From: Planctomycetota bacterium
Lineage (GTDB): Bacteria; Planctomycetota; Brocadiia; SM23-32; JAKLEA01
Direction: 5' to 3'
NCBI GenBank assembly: GCA_022711755.1
Contig: JAKLEA010000031.1
Span: 1-63,292, forward strand
Length of the DNA: 63,292 bases
Both the position numbers and the translations under genes were made by a program. Shown here in pieces: positions 1-7,354 of this stretch (its first letter is position 1; each line of letters opens with the position of its first letter). The notes under the pieces were generated by a model. The model searched no databases. It had not been told where the DNA came from and saw nothing but the letters and a program-made list of their open reading frames with translations.

Positions 1-1441
1 TGCTGTCCGGCTATCTGCTTGGCATCGTGCACGACCGGGAGCTGATGCGCGAGGCGGCGGTGAACATAGCGATACGGTGGTTTGCGGGGTATCGGCTGCA
101 GGAGGCGCTGCCGGATCACAGCAGCCTCACGCGGGTCAGGCAGCGCTGGGGGGCGGAGAAGTTCCGGGCCGTGATGCTTCGGGTGGTCGGGCAGTGCGTG
201 AAGGCGGGGATCGTTGGGGGCAAGACGATACACTGCGACGCGACGCTGATACGGGCGGACGTGTCGTGGGAGAGTCTGACGACGCAGTATGTGGACAAGG
301 TTGTCGCCGAGAACTCGGCTGAAGAGGAGCCGGACGGAGATCCCCCTGAGGGGGGCGAGAACGGGCGGTGCGAAGGGGTGGAAGGACAAGGCGTGTCAGA
401 GGGGGAATCGGACGCGGCGGGCGGCGCAGACGCAGAGCCAACGGCGCGGGCGGTTGAGACTCGCGGCAGGCCTGTGCGCAGGGCTAAGGCCCGGAAGCAG
501 GCGAAGAAGCGCTCCAGGACGGATCCGGACGCGACGCTTTCGACCAACGACAAGCGCGCGCGCATGGAGCCATGCTACAAGCAGCACACGGCGGTGGACG
601 ATCTTGCGGGGGTGATAGTGGACGTTGAGGTGACGACCGGGGAGGTTAGCGAAGGGAGGCAACTGCTGAATCAGGTGGGGCGGGTGGAGGAGGCGACCGG
701 GGTGAGGGCGGAGACGGTGACGGCGGACACGGGGTATGCCGGATCTGGAAACTACAGCGATCTTGAGGCGCTGGAGGTGGAGGCGATAATCCCGCCGCAG
801 CGGGAGGGCGGGAGGAAGGAGAACCCGAGGATGCCGCTGAGGCGGTTCAAATATGACGCGCGGCACGGGGTGGTGACGTGTCCGCAAGGCAAGCGGCTGG
901 TCAGGAGCGGGCGCAACAAAGCGCATGGGGGCTGGCGCTACAAGGCGCGCGCTGCTGACTGCGCTGGATGTCCGCTCAGGGAGCGCTGCGTGCCGCCCAG
1001 CAGCAGGAGCCGGGTGGTGATGATAACGCACGGCTACGAGTCGCTGCTGCGGGCGCGGCGTCGGCGCAGCGCGTGGACAGGAAGGGAGAAGGAGTTGTAT
1101 GCCCGGCACCGATGGCGGGCGGAGGGGGCGCACGCGGAGGCCAAGACGCGTCACGGGCTGAAGCGTGCGGCGCGTCGGGGTCTGGACAACGTGGCGATCC
1201 AGGCGTATCTGACGGCGGTGGCGATGAATCTCAAGCGCCTGGCGGCGCTTTTGCGCGTCATTTTCAGGGCGATTGGAGGGCATCTGCGGCCAACGACAGC
1301 CCGAAAGAGTCCATCGGCGGGCGGCATCGCGAAAATCCCGTTTTCGATCCCGATCAGGAGCGAGGCGGCATGAAACGCGACGTGATCAAAAACGTCACCT
1401 TGCCCACCCCCCTTCTTCAACAGCCCCACTGTCCCTAGTAT
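1..1441 (+). mobile_element. IS1182-type insertion sequence, right part
   Basis: The transposase frame is already open at the left edge, so the left end of the element lies outside the window. The right end is probably in the 65 bases after the transposase stop, because the next gene begins (at its stop codon) at 1443. A tandem 8-bp direct repeat, CCTAGTAT, lies at 1434-1441 and 1442-1449 and spans the stop codon of the neighbouring gene. It may mark the insertion edge, but without the left end the inverted repeats and target duplication cannot be confirmed. Confidence 0.5.
3..1373 (+). CDS. DDE transposase, IS1182-like family, 5'-truncated by window edge
   Basis: Transposase that would cut and rejoin the ends of its own insertion sequence. 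The reading frame is open from base 3, so the GTG at 27 is not the true start. The N-terminus seen (LSGYLLGIVHDRELMREA) matches the DUF772 helical domain of IS1182/IS5-group transposases. Candidate DDE residues are the Asp in CDATLIRADV, the Asp in TADTGYAGSG and the Glu in RAEGAHAEAKTRHGL. A cysteine cluster (CAGCPLRERC) lies before the last motif, as is usual in this family. A low-complexity charged linker, rich in Glu, Gly and then Arg/Lys, sits between the first two catalytic segments. No frameshift is visible in the part present, so it may be active. The family call is firm; the exact IS group is inferred from motifs only. Confidence 0.85.
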   Translation: MSGYLLGIVHDRELMREAAVNIAIRWFAGYRLQEALPDHSSLTRVRQRWGAEKFRAVMLRVVGQCVKAGIVGGKTIHCDATLIRADVSWESLTTQYVDKVVAENSAEEEPDGDPPEGGENGRCEGVEGQGVSEGESDAAGGADAEPTARAVETRGRPVRRAKARKQAKKRSRTDPDATLSTNDKRARMEPCYKQHTAVDDLAGVIVDVEVTTGEVSEGRQLLNQVGRVEEATGVRAETVTADTGYAGSGNYSDLEALEVEAIIPPQREGGRKENPRMPLRRFKYDARHGVVTCPQGKRLVRSGRNKAHGGWRYKARAADCAGCPLRERCVPPSSRSRVVMITHGYESLLRARRRRSAWTGREKELYARHRWRAEGAHAEAKTRHGLKRAARRGLDNVAIQAYLTAVAMNLKRLAALLRVIFRAIGGHLRPTTARKSPSAGGIAKIPFSIPIRSEAA

Positions 1442-1442
1442 C

Positions 1443-2531
1443 CTAGTATCCCATCCTGCTCCTGAGGTAGCCGTAGGCCCAGCTCCGTGAGCCGTCCGGG
1501 CGGATGAGCCAGACGCCGCGGTTGTCCTGGGTGGTCTGCACGGGGGTCTTGCGCGCCTCATTGCAGTAGAGCGACCAGTAGACGACGTACGTGCAGCCCC
1601 ACTCTAGGGCCGTCTCCGTCGTTCCGCGTATCGTTTCCTGAAACTCTTCGGGTTTGACCTCGTTCTCCGGCAGGCCGTATTCGCCCAGGTAGACGTTCTT
1701 CGCGCCGAAGGCCGCGCTGTCCGGCATGTTCTCAGCGATGAAGTCCAGCGCCTTGCGGAACAGGGTGCGGTCCCGGAGCGTGTCCCATGAGGAATAAGAT
1801 ACGAGATCGAGCTTCGTATTCGGCAGGACGCGGTTGACCACGCCGGGGCGTCCCTGGAGCATGGATTGCGCGACGAGGTTGACCTCCGCCGCGTGGAAGA
1901 CGCGGACGTCGCTGTCCGGATTTTCGGCGCGGGCGCGGTTGACGCCGGACTGGCGGGCGTTGAGCCAGTCTATCATGCCCTTGAAGGCAATCTCCGGGGG
2001 GTCGGTGGTCGGATCGTAGCTTGTGCGGATGGCCCAGTCCCCCTCCCAGTGCTGGAGGACGAAGGTTTTGCCGGAGCCGCGATAGGTCTTCATCAGCCAG
2101 GCGGAAAGGTCGTGGAACTGGCGCTCCTCGTCCTGGGCAAGCTCAGCGGGACAACCGTCGCGCCAGTAATGCTCGAATCGCCCGAGGGAGTAGACGACGA
2201 GGATATAGGTTTTGAACGGCTTGGCCAGAACGGCGCTGAAGTCCGGCGTCTGCATGATTCCGACGAGGCTTGTGTATTTCGGCCATTCGGTCTTTGAGGG
2301 ATAGCACCTTTCCGGGTAGATGGCCCAGAGTTTGATGACGCGGGAGCCGAATTCGAGGACCTGGTCCGCCCCTTCGTTCAGGTAGTCCTTGTCGGTAAGG
2401 TGATAGGTCTGCGTCGAATGCGTGACGCCGATGACGTCGCGTAGTGGCATATCGGCGGGAGCGGGGGCTGGCGCGGCGGCGCAGCAGGACAGGCAGAGGG
2501 CGGTTGAGAGCATCATGGCGAACATCCTCAT
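1443..2531 (-). CDS. Exported TIM-barrel glycosidase-like protein
   Basis: A 362-residue protein with an N-terminal export signal (MRMFAMMLSTALCLSCCAAA). The paired cysteines make a lipoprotein possible but the lipobox is not canonical. The mature part reads like a (beta/alpha)8 barrel: alternating hydrophobic strands with Trp/Tyr/Glu-rich loops, for example KTFVLQHWEGDWAIR, VYLGEYGLPENE and YVVYWSLYCNE. The Glu in LGEYGLPE and the one in QHWEGDW are candidate catalytic acids by analogy with clan GH-A, but I cannot assign a numbered family. GGGGAG eight bases upstream supports the ATG at 2531. It is transcribed divergently from the DUF4912 gene and ends next to the IS right end. Substrate unknown. 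Confidence 0.6.
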   Translation of the reverse strand: MRMFAMMLSTALCLSCCAAAPAPAPADMPLRDVIGVTHSTQTYHLTDKDYLNEGADQVLEFGSRVIKLWAIYPERCYPSKTEWPKYTSLVGIMQTPDFSAVLAKPFKTYILVVYSLGRFEHYWRDGCPAELAQDEERQFHDLSAWLMKTYRGSGKTFVLQHWEGDWAIRTSYDPTTDPPEIAFKGMIDWLNARQSGVNRARAENPDSDVRVFHAAEVNLVAQSMLQGRPGVVNRVLPNTKLDLVSYSSWDTLRDRTLFRKALDFIAENMPDSAAFGAKNVYLGEYGLPENEVKPEEFQETIRGTTETALEWGCTYVVYWSLYCNEARKTPVQTTQDNRGVWLIRPDGSRSWAYGYLRSRMGY

Positions 2532-2844
2532 TGCGGTTTCTCCCCATGGGTTAAGGTTTTACGGGGGGCATTATAACCTGTCGCGGGGATTCGCGCATGG
2601 CGCATATCATCGAGTATTGAATCGGAAAGCGGAAAAGCGTTGACAGTCATTCCGGGGACGCTGATAATGAAAAATCTGATTTTGGTCATGATATGGGCGG
2701 TTGAGCGCCGTGGGGATTGCCGCCCCGCAAAGGAAGTTGAAGCGGCCCGACCGGCGCGGGCCATTTCTATCTGAAGGCAAAGACATGGACATTTCATCAC
2801 CGCCGCCATCAGGCAGGAAGAAGACCCCGGAACAGGAGGCGGAC
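2532..2844. other. Divergent intergenic region with one strong promoter
   Basis: About 310 bases between the leftward exported protein and the rightward DUF4912 gene. It holds the sigma-70-like promoter at 2640-2668 and in-frame start candidates upstream of the chosen ATG (TTG 2701, ATG 2785). No RNA gene or repeat was recognised. Confidence 0.6.
2640..2668 (+). promoter_or_regulatory. Sigma-70-type promoter for the DUF4912-GH57 operon
   Basis: TTGACA at 2640-2645, a 17-base spacer, and GATAAT at 2663-2668: a perfect -35 and a 5/6 -10 at optimal spacing. Transcription would start near 2675, giving a leader of about 170 bases before the ATG at 2845. Confidence 0.65.
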
Positions 2845-3957
2845 ATGGCATCGAGCAAGTCCGTAAAGAAGGCTTCCCAAAAAGCCGGGACGAAGAAAGC
2901 CGTCAAAGCGCCAGCGGCGGCAAAGACGGTAAAGACAAAGAAGAAAAACGTGGGCAAGGCAGTTGTAAAGCCTTCGGCGAAAAGGGCTTCCGCCGCAAGA
3001 GGCGCGCCGAAAAAGGCCGTGTCCGGGAAGGCAAAACCCGCAGCGGCTGCGAAACCTGAAAAGGCCAAAGCCGCAAAGAAGAAGGCTGTCGCGATAGTAA
3101 AACCGGCAGCAAAGATTGCGTCGGATGAAAAGAAATCCGCGCCGAGGAAGATAGCTGCAAAAGCAGTAAAGAAGGTCGCAACCCAAGCTGAGACGCAAAA
3201 GGCTAAAGCCCACAGGACAAAATCGCAAAGGCTGAGGATGCAAAGGGTTAAAGCAACCCGGGGGAAGGCGGTAAGGCCTTCCCCGGCTTCTCGAGCCGTA
3301 AAGCCCAGGAAGGCGGCAAAGCCCGCCGCGAAACCACCGGTTGAAGTTGAGAAGCCCGCGGGGGGCGCGACGGCGGCCCCGGAAGCCAGGATTGGGGCGC
3401 GCAGGATCGGCGAACCCCGCCCGGAACTGGTTGCCGAGCCGCAGCCGTACATTGACCATGGTCCGCTCCTGCCGGATTCCTACGGCGGGAACAGGCTGGC
3501 GGCGCTGGCCAGGGACCCGTCGCGGATTTACGCCTACTGGGAGATCGAAGGGCTGGACAAGCTCGCTGCGAAGGCGGCGCGATGGGCGCTGCGGATCATC
3601 ACGGGAAGCGGGGAGAGTTACGACGTTGAGATTGACCCCGCCGCGCGCAACTGGTACATGCCGGCGAAGGGGGCCGAGACCTATGACGTCCGGATCGGCT
3701 ACTTCGACGCGGAGGGCGGGTTCCACATCATCGCGGCTGCGAAGCGGATGCGCACGCCGCGCGGGCACCGCGTTCCCCGGACGCGCGCGCAATGGGTGGA
3801 CGCGCTGGCCGCGGAGCCGGGGAGACCCATCCCGCTGGTATCGGAATCCCCCTACGCCATGCCGTCGCCGCAATTCCGCAGGATGCAGGCGCGGATGCGG
3901 CGCGCCCTGCCGATCGGCTACGGAATTACCTCGTTTGGAAAACGCGCAAAGAACTAA
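2845..3957 (+). CDS. DUF4912 protein with long histone-H1-like Lys/Ala/Pro tail
   Basis: A 370-residue protein in two parts. Residues 1 to about 170 are almost entirely Lys, Ala, Pro, Val and Thr (many AKK, KKA and KPA units), like the basic tails of eukaryotic histone H1 and bacterial AlgP/Hc1-type nucleoid proteins. Residues from about 210 form a DUF4912 domain: DPSRIYAYWEIEGLDKL, a strand-rich core, and HIIAAAKRMRTPRG. AGGAGG at 2834-2839, five bases before ATG 2845, selects this start over the in-frame TTG at 2701 and ATG at 2785. The gene is followed after 50 bases by a GH57 branching enzyme, suggesting one operon. DUF4912 has no established biochemical role; the tail could bind DNA or acidic polysaccharide. 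The domain call is good, the function unknown. Confidence 0.75.
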   Translation: MASSKSVKKASQKAGTKKAVKAPAAAKTVKTKKKNVGKAVVKPSAKRASAARGAPKKAVSGKAKPAAAAKPEKAKAAKKKAVAIVKPAAKIASDEKKSAPRKIAAKAVKKVATQAETQKAKAHRTKSQRLRMQRVKATRGKAVRPSPASRAVKPRKAAKPAAKPPVEVEKPAGGATAAPEARIGARRIGEPRPELVAEPQPYIDHGPLLPDSYGGNRLAALARDPSRIYAYWEIEGLDKLAAKAARWALRIITGSGESYDVEIDPAARNWYMPAKGAETYDVRIGYFDAEGGFHIIAAAKRMRTPRGHRVPRTRAQWVDALAAEPGRPIPLVSESPYAMPSPQFRRMQARMRRALPIGYGITSFGKRAKN

Positions 3958-4007
3958 GAAAAGCAGCCCTGACGGGTTCTGAAAAAAAGGAACGGATACA
4001 AAGCCCG

Positions 4008-5606
4008 ATGAACGCTGAAAAAGGCTGTCTTGCCATCGTCCTGCACGCGCACCTGCCGTTCGTCAGGCATCCCGAGCACGACGAATTCCTCGAGGAGGAC
4101 TGGCTCTTCGAGGGGATAACTGAGACGTATCTGCCTCTGCTTGCCAGGCAGGAGGAGCTGGTCAGGGAGGGCGTGCGATACCGGCTGACGATGTCGCTGA
4201 CGCCGCCGCTCTGCGAAATGCTGGCCGACCCGCTTCTTCAGGGGCGTTACCTGCGCTACCTGGACAAGCGCATTGACCTGATGAAGCATGAGGTCGAGGC
4301 GAAGAAGAACAGCCCGTTCGAGGACGCCGCCAGGATGTACAGGGACATTCTCGGGCGGTCGCGGGAGCTTTTCCATGACCGCTGGGGGGACAACATCCTC
4401 AACGGTTTCCGGGAGCTTCAGGGGACGGGCAGTCTTGAGATCATGACGTGCGCGGCGACGCACGGCTTCCTGCCGCTTATGCTGACGCCGGAGGCGGTTC
4501 GCGCGCAGATCGAGATCGGATGCAGGAATTACGAGAAGCATTTCGGGCGCCGCCCGCGGGGATTCTGGCTGCCGGAGTGCGCCTATGCGCCGGGGCTGGA
4601 CGAGCAGTTGGCGCGGGCGGGGATCAAGTTCTTAATCGTTGACACGCACGGGATCCTGCTGGCCGATCCCGAACCGGTCTACGGCGTTCACGCGCCGATC
4701 GTCTGCCCGTCGGGCATCGCGGCGTTCGGGCGGGATTACGAATCCTCCAAGCAGGTCTGGAGCAGCGAGGAGGGATATCCGGGGGAGGCGGTTTACCGTG
4801 AGTTTTACCGCGACCTGGGTTACGACGCGGATTACGCTTACATAAAGCCGTATCTTCACGCGGACGGCGTGCGGCGGAACCTGGGCATAAAGTATCACCG
4901 CGTGACCGGGAAGGTGGAGCTTCACGAAAAGCACCCTTACGTTCCGTCCTGGGCGCGCGAGAAGGCATCGCTGCACGCGGACGACTTTGTGGCGAACAGG
5001 CGCAGGCAGGCGGAGTGGCTGGCCGGGTCGCTCGGGCGAACGCCGGTCGTGCTATCGCCGTATGACGCGGAGCTTTACGGGCACTGGTGGTTCGAGGGGC
5101 CGGACTTCCTTGCCGACGTGTTCAGGAAGTTGCACTACAACCAGCGGGAGGTGACGCCCGTCACGCCGGCGGAATACATCGAGCGTTTCCGCGTCAACCA
5201 GGTGGCGACGCCGGCCGGGTCGTCATGGGGGGACAAGGGATATTACGAGGTGTGGCTGAACGGGACGAACGACTGGATATACCGCCATCTGCACGCTGCG
5301 GAGGAGCGGATGGTCGCGCTGGCGACGAAACATCGCGACGAGCGGGACGACGTAAAGCTGCGGGCGCTGAAGCAGATGGCCCGCGAGCTTGTGCTCGCGC
5401 AGAGCAGCGACTGGGCGTTCATAATGACGGTAGGCGGGGCGCGGCCGTACGCCACGCGGCGCACGAACCTGCACCTTGACCGGTTCCGCGTGATCGCGGA
5501 TCAGATCGAATCCGGCGCGCCGGACGAGGGCTACCTGTCCGGCGTCGAGGGGCTTGACACCATTTTCCAGGAGATTGACCACAGGCTTTACGCCCGCGAG
5601 GCGTGA
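4008..5606 (+). CDS. GH57 1,4-alpha-glucan branching enzyme (DUF1957-type)
   Basis: A 532-residue cytosolic enzyme expected to make alpha-1,6 branches in glycogen-like glucan. The N-terminal motif HAHLPFVRHPE, the nucleophile motif FWLPECAY (Glu190) and the acid motif SPYDAELYGHWWFEG (Asp353) match the catalytic Glu/Asp pair of GH57 branching enzymes. A helical C-terminal domain follows (AEERMVALATKHRDERDD onward, including SSDWAFIM), as in that subfamily. ATG 4008 is chosen because the conserved N-terminus begins there; the frame is open further upstream (3792) only as overlap with the DUF4912 gene. Its position behind the promoter at 2640 suggests co-expression with the DUF4912 protein. Length and motifs fit well. 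Confidence 0.85.
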   Translation: MNAEKGCLAIVLHAHLPFVRHPEHDEFLEEDWLFEGITETYLPLLARQEELVREGVRYRLTMSLTPPLCEMLADPLLQGRYLRYLDKRIDLMKHEVEAKKNSPFEDAARMYRDILGRSRELFHDRWGDNILNGFRELQGTGSLEIMTCAATHGFLPLMLTPEAVRAQIEIGCRNYEKHFGRRPRGFWLPECAYAPGLDEQLARAGIKFLIVDTHGILLADPEPVYGVHAPIVCPSGIAAFGRDYESSKQVWSSEEGYPGEAVYREFYRDLGYDADYAYIKPYLHADGVRRNLGIKYHRVTGKVELHEKHPYVPSWAREKASLHADDFVANRRRQAEWLAGSLGRTPVVLSPYDAELYGHWWFEGPDFLADVFRKLHYNQREVTPVTPAEYIERFRVNQVATPAGSSWGDKGYYEVWLNGTNDWIYRHLHAAEERMVALATKHRDERDDVKLRALKQMARELVLAQSSDWAFIMTVGGARPYATRRTNLHLDRFRVIADQIESGAPDEGYLSGVEGLDTIFQEIDHRLYAREA

Positions 5607-5657
5607 CTTCGCCTGTTCAAGACGAGTCCCCAACGAAACATCAGGAGGATACAGAAG

Positions 5658-7118
5658 ATGAAGATCGGGATAATCACGTTTTCCGACGGACGCAAGCGCG
5701 TGATGGAGGCCACGGAGAAGGAGTGCTTCGGCTTCCAGGACCGGATAGCGAAGTTTCTGGAGAAGGAGGGGCACAGCGTAGTCCAGGGCAAGAAGATTGT
5801 CTGGAATTACGCCACTGTCCGCAGCGAAACAAAGCGGGTGGAGAAGTGCGACGCTGTGTTCTTCAATTTCAGCGTCTGGTCGTACCCGGACCTGACGGCG
5901 CAGGCGGCCAATCTTCTGGATTCCATGACGCCGATACTGCTGATCGGGAACATCAATCCCGGCTATCCCGGCTGGGTCGGTTTCTTTGCCAGCGCCGGGG
6001 CGATGGACGAGATCGGGCGGCCTTACGGGCGCGCCCTGGGCGACATCGGGGACAAGCGGGTTCAGGCCGACGTGCTGACGTTCCTGGACCGCAGCGCACC
6101 GGGCAAGAGATTGGCCGGGGCGGAGGCAGCGGCGGAGCTTCTCGGCATGCGCTACGGCGAGTTCGACGGCCCCAGTATGGGCATGTACACGGGGCACGTT
6201 GACCAGAGCCAGTGGATGAGCCAGTTCGGGATTCACGTTTATCATCGCGGACAGCTCTGGCTGTGGGAGGCCGCGAAGAAAATCAGCGAAAAGCGCGTTC
6301 AGGACGGCCTTGACTGGCTGGAGGCGTCGTGCGGCAAGATCGAGTACGACGGGGACGCCCTGACCCCCGGGCTGAACGGCACGCTGGCCAGGCAGGTAAG
6401 GCTCTACCTGGCGATGAAGGATTTCATCAAGGAGGAAGGCATTGATTTCTGCGGTGTGACCGGCCAGCTCGACCTGACGGAGCTTGAGGACGGGTGCGTG
6501 GCCGACGTGCCGGAGGCGATCCTCAACGACACGGCGGACTGGGAGGATGAGAACAAGAAGCCGGTCATCTGCGCGACGGAGTGCGACAGCAACGGGGCGC
6601 TGACGATGCAGATACTGCACCTGCTGACGGGGACGCCGGTTCTCTTCGCCGATTTGAGGCATTATCACGAGGACCTGGACGTCTACGACCTGGTCAACAG
6701 CGGCGAGCACGCGCCGTGGCTGTCCAAGCGCAGCGACGATTACATGGAGAACTGGAAGCAGGTCAGGTTGATGCCCGCGACGCGGTTTTACTTCCGGGGC
6801 GGCGGGGCGTCCGTGCAGTTCTACGCCGATCCGGCAAAGGACGTGACGTTTGCGCGGCTGACCCGCAAGTCCGGCCAGTTCGCGATGCACATAATAAAGG
6901 GCAGCTTCGCCAAGCTTCCGCGCGCGAAGGAAGAGGAGCTTGGAAGGATGACGACCTACGAATGGCCGCACGCCTTCGCGCGGTTCAACATCCCCTACCG
7001 GACGTTTGCGAAGGTTTTCCGCTGCAATCACATCCACGCCGCCATCGGCGACTGGGCGGGCGAACTGGTCGCGGCCTGCGAGGCGCTGGGGATCGAGGCG
7101 GTGGTGCTGGAAGAGTAA
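5658..7118 (+). CDS. L-fucose/L-arabinose isomerase-like protein
   Basis: A 486-residue cytosolic protein with the fold of the L-fucose isomerase family. The N-terminal Rossmann-like half (MKIGIITFSDGRK, FFNFSVWSYPDL, ILLIGNINPGYPGW) and the later segments FCGVTGQLDLTELEDG and ATECDSNGALTMQILHLLTG resemble the substrate and metal-binding region. Members interconvert aldoses and ketoses using a divalent metal, but many paralogues in this group have no proven substrate. AGGAGG at 5644-5649, eight bases before ATG 5658, supports the start. It lies 51 bases after the branching enzyme in the same direction and may end that operon. Confidence 0.75.
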   Translation: MKIGIITFSDGRKRVMEATEKECFGFQDRIAKFLEKEGHSVVQGKKIVWNYATVRSETKRVEKCDAVFFNFSVWSYPDLTAQAANLLDSMTPILLIGNINPGYPGWVGFFASAGAMDEIGRPYGRALGDIGDKRVQADVLTFLDRSAPGKRLAGAEAAAELLGMRYGEFDGPSMGMYTGHVDQSQWMSQFGIHVYHRGQLWLWEAAKKISEKRVQDGLDWLEASCGKIEYDGDALTPGLNGTLARQVRLYLAMKDFIKEEGIDFCGVTGQLDLTELEDGCVADVPEAILNDTADWEDENKKPVICATECDSNGALTMQILHLLTGTPVLFADLRHYHEDLDVYDLVNSGEHAPWLSKRSDDYMENWKQVRLMPATRFYFRGGGASVQFYADPAKDVTFARLTRKSGQFAMHIIKGSFAKLPRAKEEELGRMTTYEWPHAFARFNIPYRTFAKVFRCNHIHAAIGDWAGELVAACEALGIEAVVLEE

Positions 7119-7194
7119 GGAATCGCCGGCGCGTTGATTTGTAACCGGTCAATCATAGGCGCAAAGTTCATGTAGGGGCACGTTGCAACCTGCA

Positions 7195-7212
7195 GATACT
7201 CGCACAAGTATC
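7195..7212 (+). promoter_or_regulatory. Shared operator-like motif, copy A
   Basis: GATACTCGCACAAGTATC is a 6+6 dyad with a 6-base centre. Its core GAT-A-C-TCGCACAA recurs twice, inverted, upstream of the GH92 gene (32131 and 32226), which suggests a binding site of one common regulator. Confidence 0.4.
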
Positions 7213-7272
7213 ACGCCCGTTATTGAACGGTTACATTGACTTGTCACGGCTGAGGACAAGGCGCAGGCAAGC

Positions 7273-7310
7273 GCGTCCGCAAAGCGGACGAGCGTCCGCA
7301 AAGCGGACGA
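7273..7310 (+). repeat. Two tandem copies of a 19-bp hairpin unit
   Basis: GCGTCCGCAAAGCGGACGA occurs twice back to back (7273-7291 and 7292-7310). Each copy folds as a perfect CGTCCGC/GCGGACG stem with an AAA loop. The pair sits 45 bases before the DUF4838 start, in the probable untranslated leader. There is no T-tract, so it is not a standard terminator; an mRNA-stability or processing element is possible. Confidence 0.7.
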
Positions 7311-7354
7311 CCGCGCACTCCAAGGGGATTGACGGATCGGCGGGAGGCATTCCG

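Larger units (their letters stand above)
7119..7354. promoter_or_regulatory. Regulatory region upstream of the DUF4838 gene
   Basis: This 236-base gap is unusually structured. TGTAACCGGTCAAT at 7140-7153 and ATTGAACGGTTACA at 7222-7235 form a 14-bp inverted repeat with one mismatch, and each half is itself a partial palindrome around CCGG or CGG, as in LacI-family operators. Between them is the dyad GATACT-CGCACA-AGTATC (7195-7212). Downstream lie two tandem hairpins (7273-7310). The pattern suggests control of the following gene by a sugar-responsive repressor, but no regulator gene is adjacent. Confidence 0.45.

Noticed and set aside
5223..7037. Long minus-strand ORF (604 codons) opposite the isomerase gene
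   Set aside because: It lies antisense to a well-supported gene and reads as low-information Arg/Pro/Val/His-rich protein; such ORFs are common shadows in GC-rich DNA.
7223..7354. Upstream extension of the DUF4838 protein (44 residues)
   Set aside because: It would read through the tandem hairpins and place the lipoprotein signal inside the protein.
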